64,000 nt of DNA from contig CADBAY010000003.1 of assembly GCA_902792815.1 (NCBI GenBank), positions 1-64,000 of the forward strand. The letters are read 5' to 3'. This DNA comes from an uncultured Bacteroidia bacterium (GTDB lineage: Bacteria; Bacteroidota; Bacteroidia; Bacteroidales; UBA932). This document shows, piece after piece, positions 36,133 to 45,472 of this stretch. Within the stretch, counting starts at the first letter, position 1. Each line of letters opens with the position of its first letter. The notes beneath the pieces are model-generated. The model was not told where the DNA came from. It ran no database searches and saw only the letters and a list, made by a program, of their open reading frames with translations. A program made the translations under genes and the position numbers.

Positions 36133-37995
36133 ATGAAAAGATTAAGCATAATAATGCTCGCATGCATGTGCATAGCCTGCACCAGCATGGACCTTTCTCC
36201 AGTGGACAAGGCCGCATCCGGCAACTGGTTCAACAATGCAGAACAGTTCGAAATGTGCCTGAATGCGCTCCTGCACCACATGTACTGGCCAATGGAGCGT
36301 AACGAATGGGGCGATTCCGAACAGATTGAACTGGACCTTCTAACCGACGACGGTACCAACCGCTCCTCGCTGAGCCGCTTCCTTACCGATGGCGTCGACG
36401 GTTCCTTCCCCCTGTCATCCCAGATGTGGAATATTTCCTACAAGGGAATCAACCGCTGCAATAAGATTCTGAAGATGCTCCCGGCGGCAAAGGATAACAT
36501 GCCCAAGGAGAAATATGATATGATCGAAGGCTGCGCACGCTTCTACCGCGCCTGCTTCTACGGCCGCATCATTGCCCATTTCGGCGACCCCGTTATTGTC
36601 CCGGAAGATATGGACTTCGACCTTGCGGCAGACCGCGAGAAGGCCTATGACCTCACCCGCAGCGACCGCTGGGCGCACACCGACTGGGTGATAAGCGAAT
36701 TCGAAGCCGCCGCGGCGCTCCTTCCCGAGCGTTATTCCAGCACCGAAATCGCCCGCGCCACCAAGGGGGCGGCATACGGCATGGAAGCCCGCTTTGCCCT
36801 CTACTGCGCATCAATACGCAAATGGGATACCTTCGGAATGGCCAATGCCGATGAAGCCGGACGACTCTTCGATATCGCCGCCACTGCCGCTAAGAGAGTC
36901 ATCGACTCGAATGTTTACACCCTTCATCCAGACTTCGGCAACCTGTTCAGGATGAGCACCAAGAACTCCCCTGAGGGCATTTTCATCCTGCCACGCTCCA
37001 AGAGCCTGTCGGCCGAAAACAAATACGAATACTTGTACAAGGGCGCTACCACGGCAAAGCTTTCCCGTCTTTCAGGAGCGGCGACCTGCTGCACCTGCTG
37101 CCCTTCCTGGGATCTTTTGTGCGCCTTCTATGACGATCAGGGCAAACCCATCGACGAGTCTTCGGTTTACGACCCTCACAAGCCATTCGAACACCGCGAT
37201 CCCCGCTGCACCTACACAATCGTGGAGCACGGAACACAGCATCTGGGAGTTATTTACGACCCGCACTTCGACAAAGCCGAGGTGTGGTCCTACCGCGAGA
37301 GCAAGATGGTTCCCAACAACGATTCCCGCACATACAAGATCACAGGCACCGGCAATCAGTATGCCTCCTACAACGGCCTGGTTCTGCGTAAGCACGTAGA
37401 TGACGACTGGCTGAGCCCCTTCGAGGCTGAAAACGACAAACTAATCCTCCGCTACGCCGATGTACTGGAGATCTACGCCGAGGCGAAAATCGAGCTCGGA
37501 CAGATTGACGAATCGGTTCTTGACGCAATGAATATGGTGCGTGCAAGAGCCTACAAGGCAGATTACACCGATGCAGCCGCCTACCCTAAGATCACCACAA
37601 CCGACCAGGGAGCCCTCCGCACCATCCTTCGTGCCGAGCGTCGTATGGAATTCGCTTGGGAGAACCGCCGCCTCTACGACATCTGGCGCTGGAGGATAGC
37701 CGAGAAGGTTCTGAATTTCGCCAACTACGGCCTCCCTGCCAAGAACGAGACCAAGCACCGCCGCTATATCGACAATAATATGTGGTTTTTCGGTGCGACG
37801 CCGCAGATAGACGAGGATGACTGCGCCCACTTTGCCGACCCTGTGGCAAGCGGGACCGATGGCTTCTTCACCAGCGGCAACTATGCCGTGAAGCTCACCC
37901 AGCGCAAGTTTGTCGCACCCAAAAGCTACCTGTGGCCCATCCCCACAACCACTACAAACGTAATGAAAAACATCCGCAATAATGAAGGTTATTAA
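36133..37995 (+). CDS. SusD/RagB-family outer-membrane lipoprotein
   Basis: The 620-residue protein has a lipoprotein signal (LACMCIAC) followed by MDLSPVDKAASGNWFNNAEQ, typical of SusD N-termini. TPR-like helices (YKGINRCNKIL, ARFYRACFYGRIIAHFGD) and the C-terminal SusD domain (EIYAEAKIELG, VRARAY, LRAERRMEFAWENRRLYDIWRW) are clear. It would be the lid and glycan-capture partner of the SusC receptor, five bases upstream. Its end overlaps the next gene by 14 bases. Confidence 0.93.
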   Translation: MKRLSIIMLACMCIACTSMDLSPVDKAASGNWFNNAEQFEMCLNALLHHMYWPMERNEWGDSEQIELDLLTDDGTNRSSLSRFLTDGVDGSFPLSSQMWNISYKGINRCNKILKMLPAAKDNMPKEKYDMIEGCARFYRACFYGRIIAHFGDPVIVPEDMDFDLAADREKAYDLTRSDRWAHTDWVISEFEAAAALLPERYSSTEIARATKGAAYGMEARFALYCASIRKWDTFGMANADEAGRLFDIAATAAKRVIDSNVYTLHPDFGNLFRMSTKNSPEGIFILPRSKSLSAENKYEYLYKGATTAKLSRLSGAATCCTCCPSWDLLCAFYDDQGKPIDESSVYDPHKPFEHRDPRCTYTIVEHGTQHLGVIYDPHFDKAEVWSYRESKMVPNNDSRTYKITGTGNQYASYNGLVLRKHVDDDWLSPFEAENDKLILRYADVLEIYAEAKIELGQIDESVLDAMNMVRARAYKADYTDAAAYPKITTTDQGALRTILRAERRMEFAWENRRLYDIWRWRIAEKVLNFANYGLPAKNETKHRRYIDNNMWFFGATPQIDEDDCAHFADPVASGTDGFFTSGNYAVKLTQRKFVAPKSYLWPIPTTTTNVMKNIRNNEGY

Positions 37996-38872
37996 TCTTC
38001 TGGCGTGCTGCCTGCTGCTTTGCGCTCTATCCTGTAACAAGGATAAAGACGGCCCCGACAATCCTTCGCTCAAGACGGCGAACATCTCGGTGATGTCTTT
38101 TAACGTGCGCAGTTCAACGATCACGGCCGACACCGGCGACCGCAGCTGGGACACTCGCAAATATGCCGTGCAGAGAATGGTTCAAGACGTGAGGCCGGAT
38201 GTTATCGGCATGCAAGAGTGCACCACCAAGCAGAGGGCCGACCTCCGCTCTATGCTGAAAGGCTACGACCTCTTCGAAGTGCCCGGCACCGGGGGCTCCA
38301 AGGGCGGCAATGCCGTGATGATGTACAATACCGCCGTGCTGGAGGCTCTCCAGTGCAAGTCTTTTTTCTTGAGTTCCACCCCTGACAAGGCTTCAGTAAA
38401 CGGCTGGAACGAAGAAACCCAGTACCGCACCACCATCTGGGCCCAGTTCAGGCATAAGGAATCCGGACAGGTGTTTTTCGTGGCCGACACTCACATGCCC
38501 CTTGGCAGTGAGGAGAGGGACAATAAGGCCCGCATCAATTCGGCCGAGCTGAATATTTCCCGCATGAAAGCAGCAGCGGGTGAAGATGCCGTGGTGTTTA
38601 TCATCGGAGATATGAATTGCAAGCGTGAATCTTCTGCAACGGGAAAGAGTCTTGATCCATATTACGCATGGATGTCTGACGCGCGGCAGAAGGCATTGAA
38701 GACTGATTCGGCCAACAGCTACAACGGTTACGGCAGTTCGGGCTCAATCATAGACTACATCTTTTACCGCAACGCTATCATTAACGAGTTCCGCACGGTG
38801 AACGGCTCCAACTATGGAGTAACCTACATCTCGGATCATTATCCTATTATCTGCTATGCGACTATTCTGTAA
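37982..38872 (+). CDS. Secreted EEP-family phosphodiesterase/phosphatase lipoprotein
   Basis: The 296-residue protein has a lipoprotein signal (LLLCALSC) and an endonuclease/exonuclease/phosphatase (DNase I-like) domain: MSFNVRSS, GMQECT with the metal-binding Glu, VADTHMPLG, IGDMNCK and SDHYPII with the catalytic Asp-His. It hydrolyses a phosphoester, but the family covers nucleic acids, phospholipids and phosphosugars, so the substrate is open. It is the first of three EEP domains in this locus and is translationally coupled to both neighbours by overlaps. Confidence 0.85.
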   Translation: MKVINLLACCLLLCALSCNKDKDGPDNPSLKTANISVMSFNVRSSTITADTGDRSWDTRKYAVQRMVQDVRPDVIGMQECTTKQRADLRSMLKGYDLFEVPGTGGSKGGNAVMMYNTAVLEALQCKSFFLSSTPDKASVNGWNEETQYRTTIWAQFRHKESGQVFFVADTHMPLGSEERDNKARINSAELNISRMKAAAGEDAVVFIIGDMNCKRESSATGKSLDPYYAWMSDARQKALKTDSANSYNGYGSSGSIIDYIFYRNAIINEFRTVNGSNYGVTYISDHYPIICYATIL

Positions 38873-41795
38873 AAGTGCTGTAATTGCCCTCTTCCTTGCC
38901 TTGGGCCTGAATGCCGCCGCGCAAAGAACGTACACGCTCAGCAACGGTCGTGTTGGGGTAACGATAGGTGAAGACGGCTCGCTGGTGTCGCTCCGAAATG
39001 AGGTCACCGCTCAGGAATATGCATCCGGCGCCTATATGTGGCGCCTGTATTACGACTCCCCCCGGGAGAAAGAGATTCAGATCGTGGGCGGGGAAACAAG
39101 CCCCGAGGTCTTTATGATAGCCGATACGATCTTCGTGCGCTATAACGGTCTTGTATCCAAGGAGGGGCCCATTGACTTTCAGCTAACGCTCAAAGTTACA
39201 CTGGAGGATGATCTGGTGCGGTTCGCATCAGCTATCACCAATAATCAGCCGCATACAGTTGTGCGCGAGCTTCATTACCCCCTGGTCCATGGTGCACGCT
39301 TGCCCCGTGACCATAAGCTTTACACGGCGGAAGCCGGCGGAAAGCTGTACGCAGATCCGGTGGAAACCATCGGAATGCTATCGGATTCCCCCTACAAAAA
39401 GCCTGAGCAAATCTTCCGCCAGAAGGACGTCAAGTACGGCGCCAAGGTATTCATGAATTGCTTCGGCCTGTTCGGGGAGAATCAGGGGCTGTACTTTGGC
39501 TCGCACGACGCCACTTTCCAAGACACCTGGCACGGCATGCGCGTTTACAAAGAAAACGGCAGGTTCGGTACTCTGGAGTTCGGTTTCTTCAAGTACCCCC
39601 ATTGTTTTTGCGGCGAAAGCTGGGAATGCGACGCTAACGTGATTGCTCCGTATTCCGGCTCCTGGCACGTTGCTTCCCGTATATACCGCCGGTGGGCGGA
39701 TACTTGGTGGGATCATCGCAGTACTCCCCGGTGGGTTCTTGGCATGAAGAGCTGGCAGCGGGTTATTTTCAAACATCAATACGGAGAAAGGCTCTTCAGT
39801 TACAGCGACCTTAACGGAAAAGTGGACCAGGCCGGCCGGAGCGTAGGCTGCAACGCCCTCTTCCTCTTCGGCTGGTGGGCCGAGGGTATGGACAACGGCA
39901 ATCCTGACTATACCCCGGATGAATCCCAGGGAGGAGACGAGGCCTTGAAGGAAGAAATCGCAAAGTATCAGGCCGCAGGAAACCACCTGCTTCTGTACTA
40001 TAACGGCAAACTCATCGACCGTGAGAGCCGCTTCTACCGGAGCGGAGCCGGCCCCAAGGTGTGCCGCCACGACAATACCGGTTCCGAGATTCTGGAACGC
40101 TATAAATTCACGGGTCAGGGCACTTGGCTTGGCGAATACGACCAGCGCACCTTCGCGGTTGCAACCATGATGGATCCCCAGTGGAACCAGGTTCTTTTCG
40201 CCCTTCAGGACCGCGCCCGCGAGCTTGGCGCCCACAGTGTTTTCTTCGACCAGCTGGGCTACATCGAGAAGGAGAGCACCAACTGGGACACTTCACGCGA
40301 GTATCCCGTTCCCGATGTTTACGGCATCCTCAAACGGGCACAGTGCCTGAAACTTCTGCGCGACCGCTATGCCGCCGCGGACCCGGACTTTGCCCTGGGA
40401 GCCGAGGGCTCGGTGGACGCGCTTGCGCAATACTGCGACTATACCCACGGCTATCCGGCCAACGACGGACCTGAGCGCTGGATGAACTTTTTCCGTTACA
40501 CCTTCCCCGAACTTGTGATTACCGACAGAGGCCTGCGTGACGATGAGGACGTTCCCCGGCACGTGAACAATACAGTCCTGGACGGCCAGCGCAACGATAT
40601 CGAAATCTTCCGTTGCCGCGATATCATTTCGGCCGCCCCTGTGTACCAGAAGTATCTGGCTCAGGTGAATGACATAAAAGAGCGTTATGCCGACTGCCTG
40701 CTTTACGGCCGCTATAACGACTGCCTGGGCTTCACCTGCTCAAATTCATCTCTGGATGCCCGCGCATTCGTGGGGACGGATCGGATGGCCGTGGTAGTGG
40801 CTAACCAGACAGGCTCCCGCTCGCAGAAAGCCCGCATCAGCGTGCCTGGTTACCGCTTCGTTGAGGCATCTGTAACCGGAAAGGGAAAGATATCGCGCAG
40901 CGGAGTCAAAGTGGAACTCGGACAATACGATATGGCAGTTCTTGTATTTGAAAAGACCGATGTAAGGATCGGCACTTATAACCTCAGGCGGGCCAAACTT
41001 GACCGGAATTCCGAAGTGAACAATTGGGACGCCCGTCTACCGCGCCTGGTGGAATCGTTCCTGCGCTGCAATATGGATATCTGCGGCGTCCAGGAAGTGG
41101 ACACCGGACAGCAGGAGAGTCTTCCGGTGGTTTTGGCGGAGAATGGCCTTGAATACGGAAGCTACTTCTTCAGCCCCTATGCCGAAAACGGCGCGGGTAC
41201 CAAAGCCCACGGCCTCCTTTGGCGTAAAGGCCGCTTTGAAGCCGGTGAGCCTCACTTCTTCTGGATTTCGGACCCGCCGGAGCTCATGCAAGTAAACGAT
41301 CACGGCAGCAGCACCTTGCCGGGAAATTTCTACCGCGGCGGATTCTGCATCACGCTCACGGATCTTCAAAATAAAGGCGCCCGGTACTTCGTGATGGTAA
41401 CGCACGCTCCCCTTAGCCCGGAAGAGCATGCTCAGAACGCCCATGTGTATGCCGACATCGAAAAGCGCTATAATCCCGAGCATCTGCCTTCCTTCTTTGT
41501 GGGTGATTTCAACGCAAAGGAGACTGACTCCAGTTCGCAGTTCTACCGCAGCTACTGGACCGATTCGTATATGTATTTAGGGGCCGACACTCTCCGGCGC
41601 GAAGGTCCTCCCGGGACTTTCAACGGCTGGAAGCCGGACGTGATAAAGGGCCCGTCCCGCCGGATAGATTATGTTTATTTCCGCGGCAAGGGCGTACAGC
41701 CTCTCCGTTATGTCTGCGACGACAGGATGTTCGGCGGAAACCTCGCGTCGGATCATTATCCTGTATATGTCGATTTTAGGATAAATAACAAATAA
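38856..41795 (+). CDS. DUF6259-like glycosidase fused to an EEP domain, secreted
   Basis: The 979-residue protein has a signal peptide (ALFLALGLNAAAQ). Residues about 23-690 resemble DUF6259 proteins, an alpha-glycosidase-like group: an N-terminal beta-sandwich (TYTLSNGRVGVTIGEDGSL), then a barrel with LFLFGWWAEGMDN, HLLLYYNGKLID, VFFDQLGYIE and LGAEGSVDALAQYCDYTHG. Residues about 703-979 are an EEP domain: RIGTYNLR, CGVQEVD, MVTHAPLS, VGDFNAK and SDHYPVYVDF. Both active sites look intact. A glycosidase and a phosphoesterase in one chain suggests a phosphate-bearing glycan. It overlaps the preceding EEP gene by 17 bases. Confidence 0.82.
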   Translation: MRLFCKSAVIALFLALGLNAAAQRTYTLSNGRVGVTIGEDGSLVSLRNEVTAQEYASGAYMWRLYYDSPREKEIQIVGGETSPEVFMIADTIFVRYNGLVSKEGPIDFQLTLKVTLEDDLVRFASAITNNQPHTVVRELHYPLVHGARLPRDHKLYTAEAGGKLYADPVETIGMLSDSPYKKPEQIFRQKDVKYGAKVFMNCFGLFGENQGLYFGSHDATFQDTWHGMRVYKENGRFGTLEFGFFKYPHCFCGESWECDANVIAPYSGSWHVASRIYRRWADTWWDHRSTPRWVLGMKSWQRVIFKHQYGERLFSYSDLNGKVDQAGRSVGCNALFLFGWWAEGMDNGNPDYTPDESQGGDEALKEEIAKYQAAGNHLLLYYNGKLIDRESRFYRSGAGPKVCRHDNTGSEILERYKFTGQGTWLGEYDQRTFAVATMMDPQWNQVLFALQDRARELGAHSVFFDQLGYIEKESTNWDTSREYPVPDVYGILKRAQCLKLLRDRYAAADPDFALGAEGSVDALAQYCDYTHGYPANDGPERWMNFFRYTFPELVITDRGLRDDEDVPRHVNNTVLDGQRNDIEIFRCRDIISAAPVYQKYLAQVNDIKERYADCLLYGRYNDCLGFTCSNSSLDARAFVGTDRMAVVVANQTGSRSQKARISVPGYRFVEASVTGKGKISRSGVKVELGQYDMAVLVFEKTDVRIGTYNLRRAKLDRNSEVNNWDARLPRLVESFLRCNMDICGVQEVDTGQQESLPVVLAENGLEYGSYFFSPYAENGAGTKAHGLLWRKGRFEAGEPHFFWISDPPELMQVNDHGSSTLPGNFYRGGFCITLTDLQNKGARYFVMVTHAPLSPEEHAQNAHVYADIEKRYNPEHLPSFFVGDFNAKETDSSSQFYRSYWTDSYMYLGADTLRREGPPGTFNGWKPDVIKGPSRRIDYVYFRGKGVQPLRYVCDDRMFGGNLASDHYPVYVDFRINNK

Positions 41796-41812
41796 CCAAA
41801 TAGTTACACATC

Positions 41813-41974
41813 ATGAAACAGCAGCTACTCAATCTCATGGGTAAGGGGGCTTATTTGCCTCCGACCACAGAATCCATAGTGGTTCTGTACACAAAAAAGG
41901 TTATCTGCGCAAGCGGATATGAGCCCTCCTCGACTACCGAGGTGTGGGAGGAAGAAGACTTGTCAATGCTTTAA
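41813..41974 (+). CDS. Small 53-residue protein upstream of the second fimbrillin-like lipoprotein
   Basis: An ATG at 41813 opens a 53-codon frame ending at TAA 41972-41974, 13 bases before the next start. The product has a basic first half, YTKKVICASGYEPSS in the middle and an acidic end (TEVWEEEDLSML). Short Bacteroidales proteins with a CASG motif and an acidic tail are often found beside fimbrillin-type lipoprotein genes, as far as I know without a known role. No signal peptide is visible. The location, size and motif argue that it is a real gene. Confidence 0.6.
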   Translation: MKQQLLNLMGKGAYLPPTTESIVVLYTKKVICASGYEPSSTTEVWEEEDLSML

Positions 41975-41987
41975 AAACGGAGGTATC

Positions 41988-43427
41988 ATGAAACGCAGTA
42001 TCTATTATCTTTTCTCTGCAGCAGCTCTTCTGTTTGCGGCTTGCACGGCAGAACCAGTCATCGACGATACCATGGCAGGGTTCATTCCCGGTCCCACCTC
42101 CTTCTCCGCCGTCATGGAGGGCGACGGAACCAAGGCCGTCATCGGCCTTAACGGCGACGGCAAGCCCCAGACTTTCTGGGAGAACGGTGATGCAATTTCC
42201 GTTTATTCTTCCAATGACACAGATTTGTCTTCAGCGGCAGGACACAAGTTTACAACCACGCTCAGCGCAAACTCGCTGGAGGCCACTTTTGAATGGGATA
42301 ACGAAGGATCTATCCCCAGTGGTAATTATCTTGCGACCTATCCCAACCGCACGGCAGGCAGAGGTGTGAATTTTTCCGTAAGCCCGTACAGGGTTGCCGC
42401 AGTGGACATTCCCAAATCCCAGACCCTTGTTGCCGGCACCGTGGACAGGAAGGCCTGCCCCATGGTAGCCCACGCCAGCGAAGGATCCAACAATTTGGAA
42501 TTCAAGAATGCAGCAGCCCTCCTCAAATTCCGGGTGTCTGAAAGCAACATCGTTGCCGGCCGAATAGCAGTCGATGCTGCAGATGCCATTTCCGGCAGGT
42601 TCCGTGCCGATGTGGACGTTACTACGTTCATTCCCACCCTGGTCACTTATACCGGACAGACATATTACAACTATATCGACTTTTCTCTGAACGACAATAC
42701 TGCTCTGGCAAGCGGTACCGACTATTATGTCGCAATCAGGCCCACTGAACTCACCTCCGACCTTAAGGTTTACCTCAACGGCAACCTTGTAAAGGTCATC
42801 AACAAGAGCCAGTTTAGCGAGATAAAGCGAAACAAGATTTACAACCTTGGGACCTTGACGACCCCGGCGACCCCCCTGGAAAAGGTATTGTTCTTCGACT
42901 TTACCGTTGACCAGTCAAGCGTCGATCCCAGTGAAAGCTGGCCCACAGAAAAGGATAAAGCTGCGACGAATCAATCTGGAGGATTGCGCTGTCCATATAA
43001 TCTTTACGGAGTCCAATATCTGTTTACCCTGGCCGATTGCACCGGCGCATCCGGAAGACGGATTTTCTGGTCAAATACCAACACCTATGGACACAGGATA
43101 GTCTTCTATGCAGCTGAAAGATACTTTGGAACTCCGGCTATAGAAGGGTATAAACTGGTCAACATCACTGCAACCAGCAGCCGACTCGACAACACGGATG
43201 CTGCTGAAACATTGGAGCCGAAGATAGGTATTGTGTCCAACATCGTAGCCAGCAAAGGAACCCCCACTTATGTTTCCGGCGGCGATCTTCAGACTTGGGC
43301 AGCAGGCAATAATCATGAGGCTTATAACTACGCCCTTTCAGATACCGAAGGCAATACGGTCTATTACCTGTATGCCAAAGTAAAAGGCGCAGTCCAGACA
43401 CTCACCCTCACCTACATACCCATCTGA
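41988..43427 (+). CDS. Fimbrillin-like lipoprotein (paralogue of 31693-33045)
   Basis: The 479-residue protein starts at ATG 41988 with GGAGG at 41979-41983 as a ribosome site. It has a lipoprotein signal (AALLFAAC) and a fimbrillin-type region (GDGTKAVIGLNGDGKPQTFWENGDAI, NYLATYPNRT, LEFKNAAALLKFRV, DYYVAIRP). The C-terminal 160 residues (LFFDFTVDQSSVDPSESWPT to TLTLTYIPI) parallel those of the protein at 31693. It stops at TGA 43425-43427, but the same frame stays open into the following EEP domain, see that entry. Confidence 0.72.
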   Translation: MKRSIYYLFSAAALLFAACTAEPVIDDTMAGFIPGPTSFSAVMEGDGTKAVIGLNGDGKPQTFWENGDAISVYSSNDTDLSSAAGHKFTTTLSANSLEATFEWDNEGSIPSGNYLATYPNRTAGRGVNFSVSPYRVAAVDIPKSQTLVAGTVDRKACPMVAHASEGSNNLEFKNAAALLKFRVSESNIVAGRIAVDAADAISGRFRADVDVTTFIPTLVTYTGQTYYNYIDFSLNDNTALASGTDYYVAIRPTELTSDLKVYLNGNLVKVINKSQFSEIKRNKIYNLGTLTTPATPLEKVLFFDFTVDQSSVDPSESWPTEKDKAATNQSGGLRCPYNLYGVQYLFTLADCTGASGRRIFWSNTNTYGHRIVFYAAERYFGTPAIEGYKLVNITATSSRLDNTDAAETLEPKIGIVSNIVASKGTPTYVSGGDLQTWAAGNNHEAYNYALSDTEGNTVYYLYAKVKGAVQTLTLTYIPI

Positions 43428-43439
43428 AATGACGACGAG

Positions 43440-44228
43440 GTGGTGCGTGTGGGTAGCTACAACGTGCGCTACATCACTGCCGAGGAGGATGAGCAGAACA
43501 ACTGGGAGAACCGCAAGACCAGGGTTGTAAGGTCCATACGCGACAACGCCTTCGACGTATTCGGCCTTAACGAGTGCAGCGACGCTATCAGGACGTACCT
43601 GACCGGGCAGCTGGCCGACACATATACGATAAGGTATTTCAACCCGAACGTATCGTCCGGAAGCGGAAGCAGCAGCGGCGAATCCATGGGCCTTGCCTAC
43701 CGCAAGGATATGTTCACCCTGAGCGACTGGCATTACTTCTGGCTGGGCACCAACCCGTCAGCCATGACTGTGAACGACGGTACCAAGAAGCGCGGCGGCT
43801 GCTGCGCTGTGCTCACAAACGGCAATACCGGCTCCAGGATATTCGTGATGGTAACTCACGGATGCCTGGATGCCGATGCCAGGGCGCGGTACGCCCCACA
43901 ATACAAGCAGATGGAACAGATGTACAACACAGCCGGTCTTCCTTCGTTCTTCGTGGGTGACATGAACGCGCAGCCTTCGGATCCTGCAACGGAAGAGTAC
44001 CGCCGGTGGTGGAACGACGCCTACTACAGCGACTGCCTCAAGTATGGCCCCTACTGCACCTTCAACGGCTTCAACCTGGAGCGCGACTTGTACGCTCACA
44101 ACAACCATCTGGACTACGTTTACTACCGGAACGCAACTCCGCTGATGTACATGTGCAACGACCGCCTGTACGACGGCTACTACGCCTCTGACCACCTACC
44201 CGTATACGCCGATTTCAAGATAGACTAG
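43440..44228 (+). CDS. EEP-domain protein without its own signal, in frame with the upstream lipoprotein across a TGA
   Basis: The frame encodes a complete EEP domain: VRVGSYNVRYI, GLNECSD with the Glu, MVTHGCLD, VGDMNAQPS and SDHLPVYADF. It is about as similar to the C-terminal domain of 38856-41795 as homologues go. There is no in-frame ATG before the domain; the first possible start is GTG 43440, 12 bases after the upstream stop, and it gives no signal peptide. The upstream gene is in the same frame. Either it starts at GTG by re-initiation, or a fused lipoprotein-EEP gene was split by a nonsense change, or read-through occurs. Activity outside the cell would need the fused form. Confidence 0.72.
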   Translation: MVRVGSYNVRYITAEEDEQNNWENRKTRVVRSIRDNAFDVFGLNECSDAIRTYLTGQLADTYTIRYFNPNVSSGSGSSSGESMGLAYRKDMFTLSDWHYFWLGTNPSAMTVNDGTKKRGGCCAVLTNGNTGSRIFVMVTHGCLDADARARYAPQYKQMEQMYNTAGLPSFFVGDMNAQPSDPATEEYRRWWNDAYYSDCLKYGPYCTFNGFNLERDLYAHNNHLDYVYYRNATPLMYMCNDRLYDGYYASDHLPVYADFKID

Positions 44229-44242
44229 TAAATAGCTTTGGT

Positions 44243-45472
44243 ATGAAAAACAAATGGTACAAATGGGAGGTACTGCTGCTTCTTTGGGTAGCATATCTCC
44301 TTAACCAGGGAGACCGGCAAGTATTCAACTCGGTTCTTCCGCTGATACGCGACGCTCTCTCGCTCACCGACAAATCCGTGAGTCTTATTGCGGTATTCTT
44401 CAACCTGTTCTATGCTGCCATGGTGCCCATCGGAGGCTGGGTAGGAGACCGTTTCAGCCGCAAATGGGTTACCACGCTGAGCATCTTGTTCTGGAGCATC
44501 GCCACGATGTTCACGGGCCTTGCCAACGGCGTGTTCCTGCTCATCCTCACCCGCTCCGTGGCGACGGGCGGCGGCGAGGCATTCTTCGGCCCGGCTAATT
44601 ATTCCCTACTCGGGCAGTACCATACCGATACCCGGGCACGCGCCATGTCCATACACCAGACGTCATACTATGTAGGCGTTATCCTGGCCGGGTGGCTTGC
44701 GGGTTACATCGGTGACCATCTGGGATGGAAATACGCTTTTTATATCTTCGGCGGCGCAGGAGTTATTTGGGCCGTTATTATGGCGCTGAGGCTCAAGGAC
44801 CTTCCCCGGGAAGGACAGCAGGAGTTCAAGCCCAAAATCTTGGACGGATTCAAAACTGTATTCACAACCCCCACGGCCCTTATGGTAACAATCGGTTTCT
44901 GCGGATTTATCTTCGTGATTACAGGGTATATGACTTGGGTCCCGACTTTCTTGCAGGAGAATTTCGGACAGACCGGGGCTCAGGCCGGGCTCAATTCCAT
45001 GCTGTGGACCTACGTAGCCGCCTTTGCAGGAGTACTGCTTGCCGGTACCCTCTCCGATAAATGGGCCGCAAAGACTCCCCAGAAGCGTATGGTTATACAG
45101 GGAGCAGGGCTTATACTTGGAGCCGCCTTCCTTCCTTTCATGGGCAGCGTTAAATCTCTGTGGCTCCTGTATATGTGCTTTGCAGGGTGGGGCTTCTTCA
45201 GGGCTTTTTTCGACGCCAATATCTACGCCGCCCTGTACGACGTGACCCCGGAGCACCTTCACGCAAGCTGCTCCAGCGCAATGATTATGACAGGTTTCGC
45301 CGTCGGCGCCACAGCTCCCTACGTTCTTGCCGTAATCAAAGAAACCACGGGAAGCCTCAATGCCACATTCCCTATTCTGGGAATTATTTGGGCAATATGC
45401 GGAGCTGCCTGCCTGTGGGTCAGTTGGAAGTACTACAAGAAAGATTATAACAAAATCCATTATGAACGCTGA
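44243..45472 (+). CDS. MFS transporter (anion:cation symporter-like)
   Basis: The 409-residue protein has about twelve hydrophobic segments with DRQVFNSVLPLIRDALSLTD in the first loop, GGWVGDRFSRKW in loop 2-3, and GGGEAFFGPANYSLLGQY. It resembles ACS-type MFS carriers for sugar acids or organic phosphates. The SusCD locus would send oligomer products to the periplasm, and this permease is the likely inner-membrane step before the isomerases encoded next. Its end overlaps the next start by 11 bases. Confidence 0.8.
   Translation: MKNKWYKWEVLLLLWVAYLLNQGDRQVFNSVLPLIRDALSLTDKSVSLIAVFFNLFYAAMVPIGGWVGDRFSRKWVTTLSILFWSIATMFTGLANGVFLLILTRSVATGGGEAFFGPANYSLLGQYHTDTRARAMSIHQTSYYVGVILAGWLAGYIGDHLGWKYAFYIFGGAGVIWAVIMALRLKDLPREGQQEFKPKILDGFKTVFTTPTALMVTIGFCGFIFVITGYMTWVPTFLQENFGQTGAQAGLNSMLWTYVAAFAGVLLAGTLSDKWAAKTPQKRMVIQGAGLILGAAFLPFMGSVKSLWLLYMCFAGWGFFRAFFDANIYAALYDVTPEHLHASCSSAMIMTGFAVGATAPYVLAVIKETTGSLNATFPILGIIWAICGAACLWVSWKYYKKDYNKIHYER

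Noticed and set aside
43425..43427. TGA recoded as a sense codon or selenocysteine
   Set aside because: Other genes in the window, such as those ending at 7800 and 10747, use TGA as a normal stop, and there is no Cys-equivalent position at this interdomain site.
31693..43427. Fimbrillin-like lipoproteins as part of a pilus operon
   Set aside because: No other pilus assembly genes are present and the proteins lie in a SusCD locus, so a surface-binding role is more likely.
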